Origin: Yamagishiella unicocca
Taxonomy: Eukaryota > Chlorophyta > Chlorophyceae > Chlamydomonadales > Volvocaceae
DNA: 64,000 nt
Direction: 5' to 3'
NCBI GenBank assembly: GCA_003116995.1
Contig: BDSL01000011.1
Span: 558,001 to 622,000, forward strand
Each line of letters starts with the position of its first letter. Within the stretch, counting starts at the first letter, position 1. The notes below the pieces were generated by a model that saw nothing but the letters and a program-made list of their open reading frames with translations, did not search any database and was not told the DNA's origin. The translations under genes were made by a program, and so were the position numbers. This document shows, piece by piece, positions 1 to 12,318 of this stretch.

Positions 1-2805
1 CGCGCAGCTTAAAGATAGCAATAACTAGGTGAAAGAAACGTCCCCACTGAAATTCGCCTCTGGGGATCGCCGCACGAGGACGTCCGGGCCAATCGGCTAG
101 CATCGGCTTCTCTGGCAACCTTCGATCGGCCTTGCTCTTGGGCACGCAGCTTAACGGTAGCAATAACTAGGTGAAAGGAACGTCCCCACCGAAATTCGCC
201 TCTGGGGATCGCCGCACGAGGACGTCCGGGCCAATCGGCAAGCATCGGCTTCTCCGGCAACCTTCGATCGGCCTCGCTCTTGGGCACGCAGCTTAACGGT
301 AGCAATAACTAGGTGAAAGGAACGTCCCCACCGAAATTCGCCTCTGGGGATCGCCGCACGAGGACGTCCGGGCCAATCGGCTAGGATCGGCTTCTCCGGC
401 AACCTTCGATCGGCCTCGCTCTTGGGCACGCAGCTTAACGGTAGCAATAACTAGGTGAAAGGAACGTCCCCACTGAAATTCGCCTCTGGGGATCGCCGCA
501 CGAGGACGTCCGGGCCAATCGGCAAGCATCGGCTTCTCCGGCAACCTTCGATCGGCCTCGCTCTTGGGCACGCAGCTTAACGGTAGCAATAACTAGGTGA
601 AAGAAACGTCTCCACCGAAATTCGCCTCTGGGGATCGCCGCACGAGGACGTCCGGGCCAATCGGCAAGCATCGGCTTCTCCGGCAACCTTCGATCGGCCT
701 CGCTCTTGGGCACGCAGCTTAACGGTAGCAATAAATAGGTGAAAGAAACGTCCCCACTGAAATTCGCCTCTGGGGATCGCCGCACGAGGACGTCCGGGCC
801 AATCGGCTAGCATCGGCTTCTCTGGCAACCTTCGATCGGCCTTGCTCTTGGGCACGCAGCTTAACGGTAGCAATAAATAGGTGAAAGGAACGTCCCCACC
901 GAAATTCGCCTCTGGGGATCGCCGCACGAGGACGTCCGGGCCAATCGGCTAGGATCGGCTTCTCCGGCAACCTTCGATCGGCCTCGCTCTTGGGCACGCA
1001 GCTTAACGGTAGCAATAACTAGGTGAAAGGAACGTCCCCACCGAAATTCGCCTCTGGGGATCGCCGCACGAGGACGTCCGGGCCAATCGGCAAGCATCGG
1101 CTTCTCCGGCAACCTTCGATCGGCCTCGCTCTTGGGCACGCAGCTTAACGGTAGCAATAACTAGGTGAAAGGAACGTCCCCACTGAAATTCGCCTCTGGG
1201 GATCGCCGCACGAGGACGTCCGGGCCAATCGGCAAGCATCGGCTTCTCCGGCAACCTTCGATCGGCCTCGCTCTTGGGCACGCAGCTTAACGGTAGCAAT
1301 AACTAGGTGAAAGGAACGTCCCCACTGAAATTCGCCTCTGGGGATCGCCGCACGAGGACGTCCGGGCCAATCGGCAAGCATCGGCTTCTCCGGCAACCTT
1401 CGATCGGCCTCGCTCTTGGGCACGCAGCTTAACGGTAGCAATAAATAGGTGAAAGGAACGTCCCCACCAAAATACGCCTCTGGGGATCGCCGCACGAGGA
1501 CGTCCGGGCCAATCGGCAAGCATCGGCTTCTCCGGCAACCTTCGATCGGCCTCGCTCTTGGGCACGCAGCTTAACGGTAGCAATAACTAGGTGAAAGGAA
1601 CGTCCCCACCGAAATTCGCCTCTGGGGATCGCCGCACGAGGACGTCCGGGCCAATCGGCTAGGATCGGCTTCTCCGGCAACCTTCGATCGGCCTCGCTCT
1701 TGGGCACGCAGCTTAACGGTAGCAATAACTAGGTGAAAGGAACGTCCCCACCGAAATTCGCCTCTGGGGATCGCCGCACGAGGACGTCCGGGCCAATCGG
1801 CAAGCATCGGCTTCTCCGGCAACCTTCGATCGGCCTCGCTCTTGGGCACGCAGCTTAACGGTAGCAATAACTAGGTGAAAGGAACGTCCCCACTGAAATT
1901 CGCCTCTGGGGATCGCCGCACGAGGACGTCCGGGCCAATCGGCAAGCATCGGCTTCTCCGGCAACCTTCGATCGGCCTCGCTCTTGGGCACGCAGCTTAA
2001 CGGTAGCAATAACTAGGTGAAAGGAACGTCCCCACCAAAATACGCCTCTGGGGATCGCCGCACGAGGACGTCCGGGCCAATCGGCAAGCATCGGCTTCTC
2101 CGGCAACCGTCGATCGGCCTCGCTCTTGGGCGCGCAGCTTAACGGTAGCAATAAATAGGTGAAAGGGATGTCCCCACTGAAATTCGCCTCTGGGGATGGC
2201 CGCACGAGGACGTCCGGGCCAATCGGCTAGCATCGGCTTCTCTGGCAACCTTCGATCGGCCTTGCTCTTGGGCACGCAGCTTAACGGTAGCAATAAATAG
2301 GTAAAAGGAACGTCCCCACCGAAATTCGCCTCTGGGGATCGCCGCACGAGGACGTCCGGGCCAATCGGCAAGCATCGGCTTCTCCGGCAACCTTCGATCG
2401 GCCTCGCTCTTGGGCACGCAGCTTAAAGATAGCAATAACTAGGTGAAAGGAACGTCCCCACCGAAATTCGCCTCTGGGGATCGCCGCACGAGGACGTCCG
2501 GGCCAATCGGCAAGCATCGGCTTCTCCGGCAACCTTCGATCGGCCTCGCTCTTGGGCACGCAGCTTAACGGTAGCAATAACTAGGTGAAAGGAACGTCCC
2601 CACCGAAATTCGCCTCTGGGGATCGCCGCACGAGGACGTCCGGGCCAATCGGCAAGCATCGGCTTCTCCGGCAACCTTCGATCGGCCTCGCTCTTGGGCA
2701 CGCAGCTTAACGGTAGCAATAACTAGGTGAAAGGAACGTCCCCACTGAAATTCGCCTCTGGGGATCGCCGCACGAGGACGTCCGGGCCAATCGGCAAGCA
2801 TCGGC
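1..2805. repeat. 142-bp satellite array, left block
   Basis: About 20 head-to-tail copies of a 142-bp unit run from the window's left edge. The array therefore probably continues outside. Copies differ at a few recurrent positions, for example C/T in 'CAC(C/T)GAAA', A/T in 'GGC(A/T)AGCATC' and G/A in 'GAAAG(G/A)AACG'. Each unit contains the palindrome CGATCG. Overlapping minus-strand open frames of 98-124 codons recur every 142 bp. They are an artefact of a unit length that is 1 modulo 3 and lacks stops, not genes. The block ends inside a unit, where a transposon-like element is inserted. Confidence 0.97.
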
Positions 2806-2825
2806 TCAGAGGGTATCAAAGTGTC

Positions 2826-3030
2826 GTTCTAATCCCAATCCTCGAAAATAGTTGGTCCGGCAATCCCTCGTGAAATCTAATCCCCGACGGGTTTAATCCC
2901 TAAGCCCCAAATTCCAAAGCGAGTTCTAATCCCCAGCGCAGCAATCCCCCGCCGGGTTGAATCCCCTCGAGGTGGCGGTTTAAATCCCCAATCCCCACGG
3001 GTCCGCAGCAGTCCCCAGCCCGTGTGAGTG
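2826..3030. repeat. Left subterminal AATCCC-motif array
   Basis: Irregularly spaced AATCCC/AATCCCC motifs lie just inside the left terminal inverted repeat. A matching cluster sits at the right end. Both clusters read in the same direction on the plus strand, so they are direct rather than mirror-image. Binding of a transposase is an inference. Confidence 0.55.
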
Positions 3031-4376
3031 TACAATATTCCCTAAGGAGCTGTGAGAAACGGCGGGTGTCATTTGCCTTTGGTGTCGCACCCTAGGATTC
3101 CGCTTCCCAGGGGCCTTGCGTGCCTTGCTTATAGAGGCGCAGTCCTTCCTCGATGGAGTTTACAGTTGGTGGTTGTGGCCGCGGATAATGGTGGCAATGT
3201 AACACCTCCTCGGACCGCAACGGCGATCAAGGATGCACAGACGGCTGTTGACAGTCAATAGGTAGCACCCCTAATCACTAACCCCAACACTCCCGCTCAA
3301 CGGTACTTTTAACACCATGCATTACGTGGGGCACCGCACCATCCCACCTCCCGCCCATCTTGGTCCATCCCGCCTCCTTTCCCCAGCACGCATTAAACAC
3401 CGGTGCAAAAAAAAACAACGCACAGGCGTTCGGTCCGATGCAGGCAGGTCGGGTTACATGACGGCAGTCTAGGCAACTAAAGGAAACGCATACAAGGAGG
3501 TTGTCTACGGATCGTGTATATATGTATAGGAGAATGGGGAGCCATGGACTATCAGCTGTACCACCATTCCATCTGTTCGTGTGTACGATTGACACGTTGG
3601 GAACTAAATGACGCCTGTCCTCCTCTTATTATACCACCATTCTCTGAAGTCATATAGCTAGAGTGCTGCGGTCGTTCAAACGATAGCGATGTCTTCCTCG
3701 GACAGGTCGTCTTCGGAATCGGAAGGCGACCCCTCGACAGAGAGTTCTTCTTCTGGTTCGACGGAGGAGTCTACGTCGTCGGGCACTTGAGATGTCCGTG
3801 AGGAAGGAGATAATGGCGAGGAATATGTGAGCAGTCTGCCTTTGTCTGCTGGCAGTGTCCGAGTGCACCACTGGTGCACTAACCCATTTTCGTCGCCACG
3901 GCCTCGGCGCCTTCGCCTAACGTGTACATTGCATCGTAGGTAACCACCGAAGACACAGAGCGCAAGGCCTTCGCGGAAAGGGTAAATCGGCGGGGAATTT
4001 TCGCCGACCATGCCTCTGTCCCAGTTTGTCCGCGGTCTGCGACATCCGTAAGTTACAATACCACTTATTACGTATGTCGCAGGGTGGAGAGCCTAAGTCG
4101 CCGAACCTTGGGGCGGTCCTCACGAGTTTCCTGCGCGAATCCGGCCTCTTGATCGTGGCAGCTGGAGGAGAGCGGCGTCCGAACGCCCGATGATGTGATT
4201 GATACCATTGGAGGTAAGAGAGCGGGAGAGGGTATCGAATTGCGCCTAGTAATGCGATTTTTGTGCATATCGGTAGTGGTACCAGGCTCTTAGTGAACCT
4301 AATTTCGATTTATCCTGCCGTCTGTTTCGGCAGGTATGTCCAGAGCTATTGGGCCACATAGGCAGAGCTGGGCGCA
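3031..4376. other. Internal part of the TIR element, no assigned gene
   Basis: Several short open frames occur on both strands. The most protein-like is on the minus strand (3676-4011, 111 codons). It has a basic Arg-rich middle and a strongly acidic Ser/Glu/Asp C-terminus, as in a nuclear protein tail. I do not recognise it and see no catalytic motif, so it is not called as a gene. Confidence 0.4.
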
Positions 4377-5385
4377 GTGAGTGCTCACTTCTGGCGTACT
4401 CGGTGCTGGCCGTGTACAACAACTGCGGAGGAACGCTCAAGTGAGAGGCGGGACCTCGACACCGGTGATGCAAGTGCACCCTGGCCAGATGTCAGCGGTT
4501 ACCGGCACGCCACGCCACTAAACGGCTGGCGGGCGTTCAGCAAGCAGGGCAACCTTGCCAACCTGTTTGCTGGCGCACGCGAGCCCGCCAAGGCTGCCCT
4601 GCTCTGCCGCTTCCTGCCTCCGGACCAACAGCTGCAGCTGCGCAGGCTCGTAGGCTTGGCGCCCCCTTTCAGCGCGCTGGGCGCAGCAGCAGCAATGGGC
4701 GCTGCCACAGGGCATGGCCGACCCCGCAGCAGTGCGGACGGCGGACAACCAGGAACCAGCGCCGGTACCAGCCGTCATCCCCTTGCCAGCCCTGCGCCCA
4801 CACCTGGCGCTGATGCCTGGACCCCTGTTCGTCACACGACGCCAACTTCAGGGTTGGAGCGGCGCGTTTTTTTGATGCCGCGGATGATGGCTTAGATGCA
4901 GCTAACGCATGGTCGGGGAACCTGTTTGTGAACGTTTTGATGCCGCGGATGATGGCTTAGATGCAGCTAACGCATGGTCGGGGAACCTGTTTGTGAACCC
5001 GCCATTCGGTACCCATGACGGGTGAAGTTTGCAGGGCCTTTTCCTGCAGCGATGTATCCTAGATTACAAGGCGGGGATTGTACAACAGATGGTAGTGCAG
5101 CTGAAGGCGAGCGCGGGGTACACATGGTTCAGATCGGTGTTTGCCTGGCCGCATTGCTTTTTGGATGAGCGCCTGACGTGTGTTCAACCGCTGCGCGCTG
5201 CGGCCGAGGCTGGGGACGAGAGCTTGCGATGGGGAGTCCGCGTGCAAAACCCGCACGGCAGCGAGGTAATGTACCTTGGAAACAGTGGCGCCAAGTTTGC
5301 GCAGATGTTTAGGAGGGTAGGACAAATAGCCGGCCACAATGCATGGGCGCTCACGCCCGGTGCGTCGGACCAAGTTGGCACTTGA
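4377..5385 (+). pseudogene. Broken Dam-like N6-adenine methyltransferase fragment
   Basis: The frame at 4936-5385 encodes the catalytic motif NPPFG (about 5001) preceded by a Trp-Ser-Gly-Asn-Leu-Phe-Val strand. This is the motif IV context of phage and retroelement-type Dam methylases. After it come QGLFLQRC, a conserved FAWPHCFL segment and a C-terminal YLGNSG motif. An in-frame TGA (5023-5025) separates NPPFG from the rest. A 65-bp tandem duplication (about 4869-4998) shifts the frame further upstream. The 4377-4895 open frame before it is Ala/Pro/Ser-rich with no recognised domain. Similar domains are known from DIRS-type and other algal mobile elements, so this is probably an element-borne enzyme that has decayed. 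Confidence 0.6.
4869..4998 (+). repeat. 65-bp tandem duplication in the methyltransferase remnant
   Basis: Two essentially identical 65-bp copies lie side by side; the GATGCCGCGG start occurs at 4874 and again at 4939. Because 65 is not a multiple of three, the copy breaks the reading frame just before the NPPF motif. Confidence 0.9.
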
Positions 5386-5964
5386 TGTGCACTTGTGGGT
5401 GTCCATGTATTTTTTTTGCTTACTGCAGGGTCGGAATGGATAATGCTGGCGGCCAAATTGTTAGACTCCCTTTTAGGGACTGGGCCAGACTGCTAGGACA
5501 TGGCAGCTGAGTCCAGATGGGTATGTACTTCATTCCACGCGTTACTGCCTGCTTGTATTAGATTCGTTTTTGTAGGCTGCTGTGCAGCGGTACGGTACGG
5601 GATGGTCCATGATGCATCGTGAAGAGGAGGACGGGTTGTCCTGGTTTGCCTGGATGGTCTGGTCGAGGCAGCCACCTGAACTGTATGACCGGGCAGATTC
5701 AGATCTGTAACTTTGGTATGGCATAGTGGTATGGCATCTGACTATGCAAACCCGTGTCACCTAGGCCAACCATGCATGTTGCACTTCTCTCGTTACTGGT
5801 GCAGCCGGTTGTGGGCAGCTCTATGACAATATGGACCAGTACGGCCTCGTCATGTGACCTGGTGTTGCGGCCCATCCAGCCAACAGCGCAGCTACCCCAA
5901 CACTTCATGCCCTTCCCAACCAGCGATGTGTATCCCGTACGACCCCAACCCCACCCCGACCGCG
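5386..5964. other. Non-coding internal DNA of the TIR element
   Basis: This stretch lies between the methyltransferase remnant and the right subterminal array. It holds only short incidental open frames, and I see nothing recognisable. Confidence 0.5.
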
Positions 5965-6125
5965 GGCCAATCCAATCCCTGCCGTCGGCCAATCCAATCC
6001 CTGCCGTTGGAAGGTTGAATCCCTGACGTTGGAAGGTTGAATCCCTACCGTTGCACAGTCCAATCCCACCCTTTGGCTAATCTAATCCCCAACCCAGGAC
6101 CAACCCTTTTGGCAATCCTAATCCC
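5965..6125. repeat. Right subterminal AATCCC-motif array
   Basis: Repeated GGCCAATCCAATCCCTGCCG and GGTTGAATCCCT motifs lead up to the right terminal inverted repeat. They are counterparts of the motifs at 2826-3030. Confidence 0.55.
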
Positions 6126-6139
6126 TTGATACCCTCTGA

Positions 6140-9100
6140 TCGGCTTCTCCGGCAACCTTCGATCGGCCTCGCTCTTGGGCACGCAGCTTAACGGTAGCAA
6201 TAACTAGGTGAAAGGAACGTCCCCACCAAAATACGCCTCTGGGGATCGCCGCACGAGGACGTCCGGGCCAATCGGCAAGCATCGGCTTCTCCGGCAACCT
6301 TCGATCGGCCTCGCTCTTGGGCGCGCAGCTTAACGGTAGCAATAAATAGGTGAAAGGGATGTCCCCACTGAAATTCGCCTCTGGGGATGGCCGCACGAGG
6401 ACGTCCGGGCCAATCGGCTAGCATCGGCTTCTCTGGCAACCTTCGATCGGCCTTGCTCTTGGGCACGCAGCTTAACGGTAGCAATAAATAGGTAAAAGGA
6501 ACGTCCCCACCGAAATTCGCCTCTGGGGATCGCCGCACGAGGACGTCCGGGCCAATCGGCAAGCATCGGCTTCTCCGGCAACCTTCGATCGGCCTCGCTC
6601 TTGGGCACGCAGCTTAAAGATAGCAATAACTAGGTGAAAGGAACGTCCCCACCGAAATTCGCCTCTGGGGATCGCCGCACGAGGACGTCCGGGCCAATCG
6701 GCAAGCATCGGCTTCTCCGGCAACCTTCGATCGGCCTCGCTCTTGGGCACGCAGCTTAACGGTAGCAATAACTAGGTGAAAGAAACGTCCCCACTGAAAT
6801 TCGCCTCTGGGGATCGCCGCACGAGGACGTCCGGGCCAATCGGCTAGCATCGGCTTCTCCGGCAACCTTCGATCGGCCTCGCTCTTGGGCACGCAGCTTA
6901 ACGGTAGCAATAACTAGGTGAAAGGAACGTCCCCACTGAAATTCGCCTCTGGGGATCGCCGCACGAGGACGTCCGGGCCAATCGGCAAGCATCGGCTTCT
7001 CCGGCAACCTTCGATCGGCCTCGCTCTTGGGCACGCAGCTTAACGGTAGCAATAACTAGGTGAAAGAAACGTCCCCACTGAAATTCGCCTCTGGGGATCG
7101 CCGCACGAGGACGTCCGGGCCAATCGGCTAGCATCGGCTTCTCCGGCAACCTTCGATCGGCCTCGCTCTTGGGCACGCAGCTTAACGGTAGCAATAACTA
7201 GGTGAAAGGAACGTCCCCACTGAAATTCGCCTCTGGGGATCGCCGCACGAGGACGTCCGGGCCAATCGGCAAGCATCGGCTTCTCCGGCAACCTTCGATC
7301 GGCCTCGCTCTTGGGCACGCAGCTTAACGGTAGCAATAACTAGGTGAAAGAAACGTCTCCACCGAAATTCGCCTCTGGGGATCGCCGCACGAGGACGTCC
7401 GGGCCAATCGGCAAGCATCGGCTTCTCCGGCAACCTTCGATCGGCCTCGCTCTTGGGCACGCAGCTTAACGGTAGCAATAAATAGGTGAAAGAAACGTCC
7501 CCACTGAAATTCGCCTCTGGGGATCGCCGCACGAGGACGTCCGGGCCAATCGGCTAGCATCGGCTTCTCTGGCAACCTTCGATCGGCCTTGCTCTTGGGC
7601 ACGCAGCTTAACGGTAGCAATAAATAGGTGAAAGGAACGTCCCCACTGAAATTCGCCTCTGGGGATCGCCGCACGAGGACGTCCGGGCCAATCGGCAAGC
7701 ATCGGCTTCTCCGGCAACCTTCGATCGGCCTCGCTCTTGGGCACGCAGCTTAAAGATAGCAATAACTAGGTGAAAGGAACGTCCCCACCGAAATTCGCCT
7801 CTGGGGATCGCCGCACGAGGACGTCCGGGCCAATCGGCAAGCATCGGCTTCTCCGGCAACCTTCGATCGGCCTCGCTCTTGGGCACGCAGCTTAACGGTA
7901 GCAATATTTAGGTGAAAGGAACGTCCCCACTGAAATTCGCCTCTGGGGATCGCCGCACGAGGACGTCCGGGCCAATCGGCAAGCATGGGCTTCTCCGGCA
8001 ACCTTCGATCGGCCTCGCTCTTGGGCACGCAGCTTAAAGACAGCAATAACTAGGTGAAAGGAACGTCCCCACCGAAATTCGCCTCTGGGGATCGCCGCAC
8101 GAGGACGTCCGGGCCAATCGGCTAGCATCGGCTTCTCCGGCAACCTTCGATCGGCCTCGCTCTTGGGCACGCAGCTTAACGGTAGCAAAAACAAGGTGAA
8201 AGGAACGTCCCCACCGAAATTCGCCTCTATGGATCGCCGCACGAGGACGTCCGGGCCAATCGGCAAGCATCGGCTTCTCCGGCAACCTTCGATCGGCCTC
8301 GCTCTTGGGCACGCAGCTTAACGGTAGCAATAACTAGGTGAAAGAAACGTCCCCACCGAAATTCGCCTCTGGGGATCGCCGCACGAGGACGTCCGGGCCA
8401 ATCGGCAAGCATCGGCTTCTCCGGCAACCTTCGATCGGCCTCGCTCTTGGGCGCGCAGCTTAACGGTAGCAATAACTAGGTGAAAGGGATGTCCCCACTG
8501 AAATTCGCCTCTGGGGATGGCCGCACGAGGACGTCCGGGCCAATCGGCTAGCATCGGCTTCTCTGGCAACCTTCGATCGGCCTCGCTCTTGGGCACGCAG
8601 CTTAACGGTAGCAATAACTAGGTGAAAGGAACGTCCCCACGAAATTCGCCTCTGGGGATCGCCGCACGAGGACGTCCGGGCCAATCGGCAGCATCGGCTT
8701 CTCCGGCAACCTTCGATCGGCCTCGCTCTTGGGCACGCAGCTTAAAGATAGCAATAACTAGGTGAAAGGAACGTCCCCACTGAAATTCGCCTCTGGGGAT
8801 CGCCGCACGAGGACGTCCGGGCCAATCGGCAAGCATCGGCTTCTCCGGCAACCTTCGATCGGCCTCGCTCTTGGGCACGCAGCTTAAAGATAGCAATAAC
8901 TAGGTGAAAGGAACGTCCCCACCGAAATTCGCCTCTGGGGATCGCCGCACGAGGACGTCCGGGCCAATCGGCAAGCATCGGCTTCTCCGGCAACCTTCGA
9001 TCGGCCTCGCTCTTGGGCACGCAGCTTAACGGTAGCAATAACTAGGTGAAAGAACGTCCCCACTGAAATTCGCCTCTGGGGATCGCCGCACGAGGACGTC

Positions 9101-12100
9101 CGGGCCAATCGGCTAGCATCGGCTTCTCCGGCAACCTTCGATCGGCCTCGCTCTTGGGCACGCAGCTTAACGGTAGCAATAAATAGGTGAAAGAACGTCC
9201 CCACGAAATTCGCCTCTGGGGATCGCCGCACGAGGACGTCCGGGCCAATCGGCAGCATCGGCTTCTCCGGCAACCTTCGATCGGCCTCGCTCTTGGGCAC
9301 GCAGCTTAAAGTAGCAATAACTAGGTGAAAGGAACGTCCCCACGAAATTCGCCTCTGGGGATCGCCGCACGAGGACGTCCGGGCCAATCGGCAAGCATCG
9401 GCTTCTCCGGCAACCTTCGATCGGCCTCGCTCTTGGGCACGCAGCTTAACGTAGCAATAACTAGGTGAAAGGAACGTCCCCACCGAAATTCGCCTCTGGG
9501 GATCGCCGCACGAGGACGTCCGGGCCAATCGGCAGCATCGGCTTCTCCGGCAACCTTCGATCGGCCTCGCTCTTGGGCACGCAGCTTAACGGTAGCAATA
9601 ACTAGGTGAAAGAACGTCCCCACTGAAATTCGCCTCTGGGGATCGCCGCACGAGGACGTCCGGGCCAATCGGCTAGCATCGGCTTCTCCGGCAACCTTCG
9701 ATCGGCCTCGCTCTTGGGCACGCAGCTTAACGGTAGCAATAACTAGGTGAAAGGAACGTCCCCACCGAAATTCGCCTCTGGGGATCGCCGCACGAGGACG
9801 TCCGGGCCAATCGGCAAGCATCGGCTTCTCCGGCAACCTTCGATCGGCCTCGCTCTTGGGCACGCAGCTTAACGGTAGCAATAATAGGTGAAAGAACGTC
9901 CCCACTGAAATTCGCCTCTGGGGATCGCCGCACGAGGACGTCCGGGCCAATCGGCTAGCATCGGCTTCTCCGGCAACCTTCGATCGGCCTCGCTCTTGGG
10001 CACGCAGCTTAACGGTAGCAATAACTAGGTGAAAGGAACGTCCCCACCGAAATTCGCCTCTGGGGATCGCCGCACGAGGACGTCCGGGCCAATCGGCAAG
10101 CATCGGCTTCTCCGGCAACCTTCGATCGGCCTCGCTCTTGGGCACGCAGCTTAACGGTAGCAATAACTAGGTGAAAGAAACGTCCCCACTGAAATTCGCC
10201 TCTGGGGATCGCCGCACGAGGACGTCCGGGCCAATCGGCTAGCATCGGCTTCTCCGGCAACCTTCGATCGGCCTCGCTCTTGGGCACGCAGCTTAACGGT
10301 AGCAATAACTAGGTGAAAGGAACGTCCCCACCGAAATTCGCCTCTGGGGATCGCCGCACGAGGACGTCCGGGCCAATCGGCTAGCATCGGCTTCTCCGGC
10401 AACCTTCGATCGGCCTCGCTCTTGGGCACGCAGCTTAACGGTAGCAATAACTAGGTGAAAGAAACGTCCCCACTGAAATTCGCCTCTGGGGATCGCCGCA
10501 CGAGGACGTCCGGGCCAATCGGCTAGCATCGGCTTCTCCGGCAACCTTCGATCGGCCTCGCTCTTGGGCACGCAGCTTAACGGTAGCAATAACTAGGTGA
10601 AAGGAACGTCCCCACTGAAATTCGCCTCTGGGGATCGCCGCACGAGGACGTCCGGGCCAATCGGCAAGCATCGGCTTCTCCGGCAACCTTCGATCGGCCT
10701 CGCTCTTGGGCACGCAGCTTAACGGTAGCAATAAATAGGTGAAAGGAACGTCCCCACTGAAATTCGCCTCTGGGGATCGCCGCACGAGGACGTCCGGGCC
10801 AATCGGCAAGCATCGGCTTCTCCGGCAACCTTCGATCGGCCTCGCTCTTGGGCACGCAGCTTAACGGTAGCAATAACTAGGTGAAAGGAACGTCCCCACC
10901 GAAATTCGCCTCTGGGGATCGCCGCACGAGGACGTCCGGGCCAATCGGCAAGCATCGGCTTCTCCGGCAACCTTCGATCGGCCTCGCTCTTGGGCACGCA
11001 GCTTAACGGTAGCAATAACTAGGTGAAAGGAACGTCCCCACTGAAATTCGCCTCTGGGGATCGCCGCACGAGGACGTCCGGGCCAATCGGCAAGCATCGG
11101 CTTCTCCGGCAACCTTCGATCGGCCTCGCTCTTGGGCACGCAGCTTAACGGTAGCAATAACTAGGTGAAAGAAACGTCCCCACTGAAATTCGCCTCTGGG
11201 GATCGCCGCACGAGGACGTCCGGGCCAATCGGCTAGCATCGGCTTCTCCGGCAACCTTCGATCGGCCTCGCTCTTGGGCACGCAGCTTAACGGTAGCAAT
11301 AACTAGGTGAAAGGAACGTCCCCACCGAAATTCGCCTCTGGGGATCGCCGCACGAGGACGTCCGGGCCAATCGGCTAGCATCGGCTTCTCCGGCAACCTT
11401 CGATCGGCCTCGCTCTTGGGCACGCAGCTTAACGGTAGCAATAACTAGGTGAAAGAAACGTCCCCACTGAAATTCGCCTCTGGGGATCGCCGCACGAGGA
11501 CGTCCGGGCCAATCGGCTAGCATCGGCTTCTCCGGCAACCTTCGATCGGCCTCGCTCTTGGGCACGCAGCTTAACGGTAGCAATAACTAGGTGAAAGGAA
11601 CGTCCCCACTGAAATTCGCCTCTGGGGATCGCCACACGAGGACGTCCGGGCCAATCGGCAAGCATCGGCTTCTCCGGCAACCTTCGATCGGCCTCGCTCT
11701 TGGGCACGCAGCTTAACGGTAGCAATAAATAGGTGAAAGGAACGTCCCCACTGAAATTCGCCTCTGGGGATCGCCGCACGAGGACGTCCGGGCCAATCGG
11801 CAAGCATCGGCTTCTCCGGCAACCTTCGATCGGCCTCGCTCTTGGGCACGCAGCTTAACGGTAGCAATAACTAGGTGAAAGGAACGTCCCCACCGAAATT
11901 CGCCTTTGGGGATCGCCGCACGAGGACGTCCGGGCCAATCGGCAAGCATCGGCTTCTCCGGCAACCTTCGATCGGCCTCGCTCTTGGGCACGCAGCTTAA
12001 CGGTAGCAATAACTAGGTGAAAGGAACGTCCCCACCGAAATTCGCCTCTGGGGATCGCCGCACGAGGACGTCCGGGCCAATCGGCAAGCATCGGCTTCTC

Positions 12101-12318
12101 CGGCAACCTTCGATCGGCCTCGCTCTTGGGCACGCAGCTTAACGGTAGCAATAAATAGGTGAAAGGAACGTCCCCACCGAAATTCGCCTCTGGGGATCGC
12201 CGCACGAGGACGTCCGGGCCAATCGGCAAACATCGGCTTCTCCGGCAACCTTCGATCGGCCTCGCTCTTGGGCACGCAGCTTAACGGTAGCAATAACTAG
12301 GTGAAAGGAACGTCCCCA
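6140..12318. repeat. 142-bp satellite array, right block
   Basis: About 43 further copies of the 142-bp unit continue the array after the inserted element. It ends abruptly at about 12318, mid-unit. Higher-order structure is visible. Units from about 10009 to 11997 repeat with a 994-bp (7-unit) period. The first units after the insertion match units lying six units (852 bp) before it. Between about 8638 and 9925 many copies carry single-base deletions at the usual variant positions (see findings). Confidence 0.97.

Larger units (their letters stand above)
2806..6139. mobile_element. 3.33-kb TIR element inserted in the satellite
   Basis: The element starts with TCAGAGGGTATCAA (2806-2819) and ends with its exact reverse complement (6126-6139), giving 14-bp terminal inverted repeats. 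The satellite bases TCGGC occur on both sides (2801-2805 and 6140-6144). Removing the element plus one copy restores an intact satellite unit, so this is a 5-bp target-site duplication. Inside each end lies a cluster of AATCCC-type motifs (about 2826-3030 and 5965-6125), as expected of subterminal transposase-binding arrays. I found no recognisable transposase. A degraded Dam-like methyltransferase lies inside. The superfamily is unassigned, and the element is probably non-autonomous or decayed. Confidence 0.82.

Noticed and set aside
9..12293. Dozens of overlapping minus-strand open frames of 98-280 codons across the satellite
   Set aside because: They recur with the 142-bp repeat period, overlap each other in shifted frames and have no start context. 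The stop-free unit explains them.
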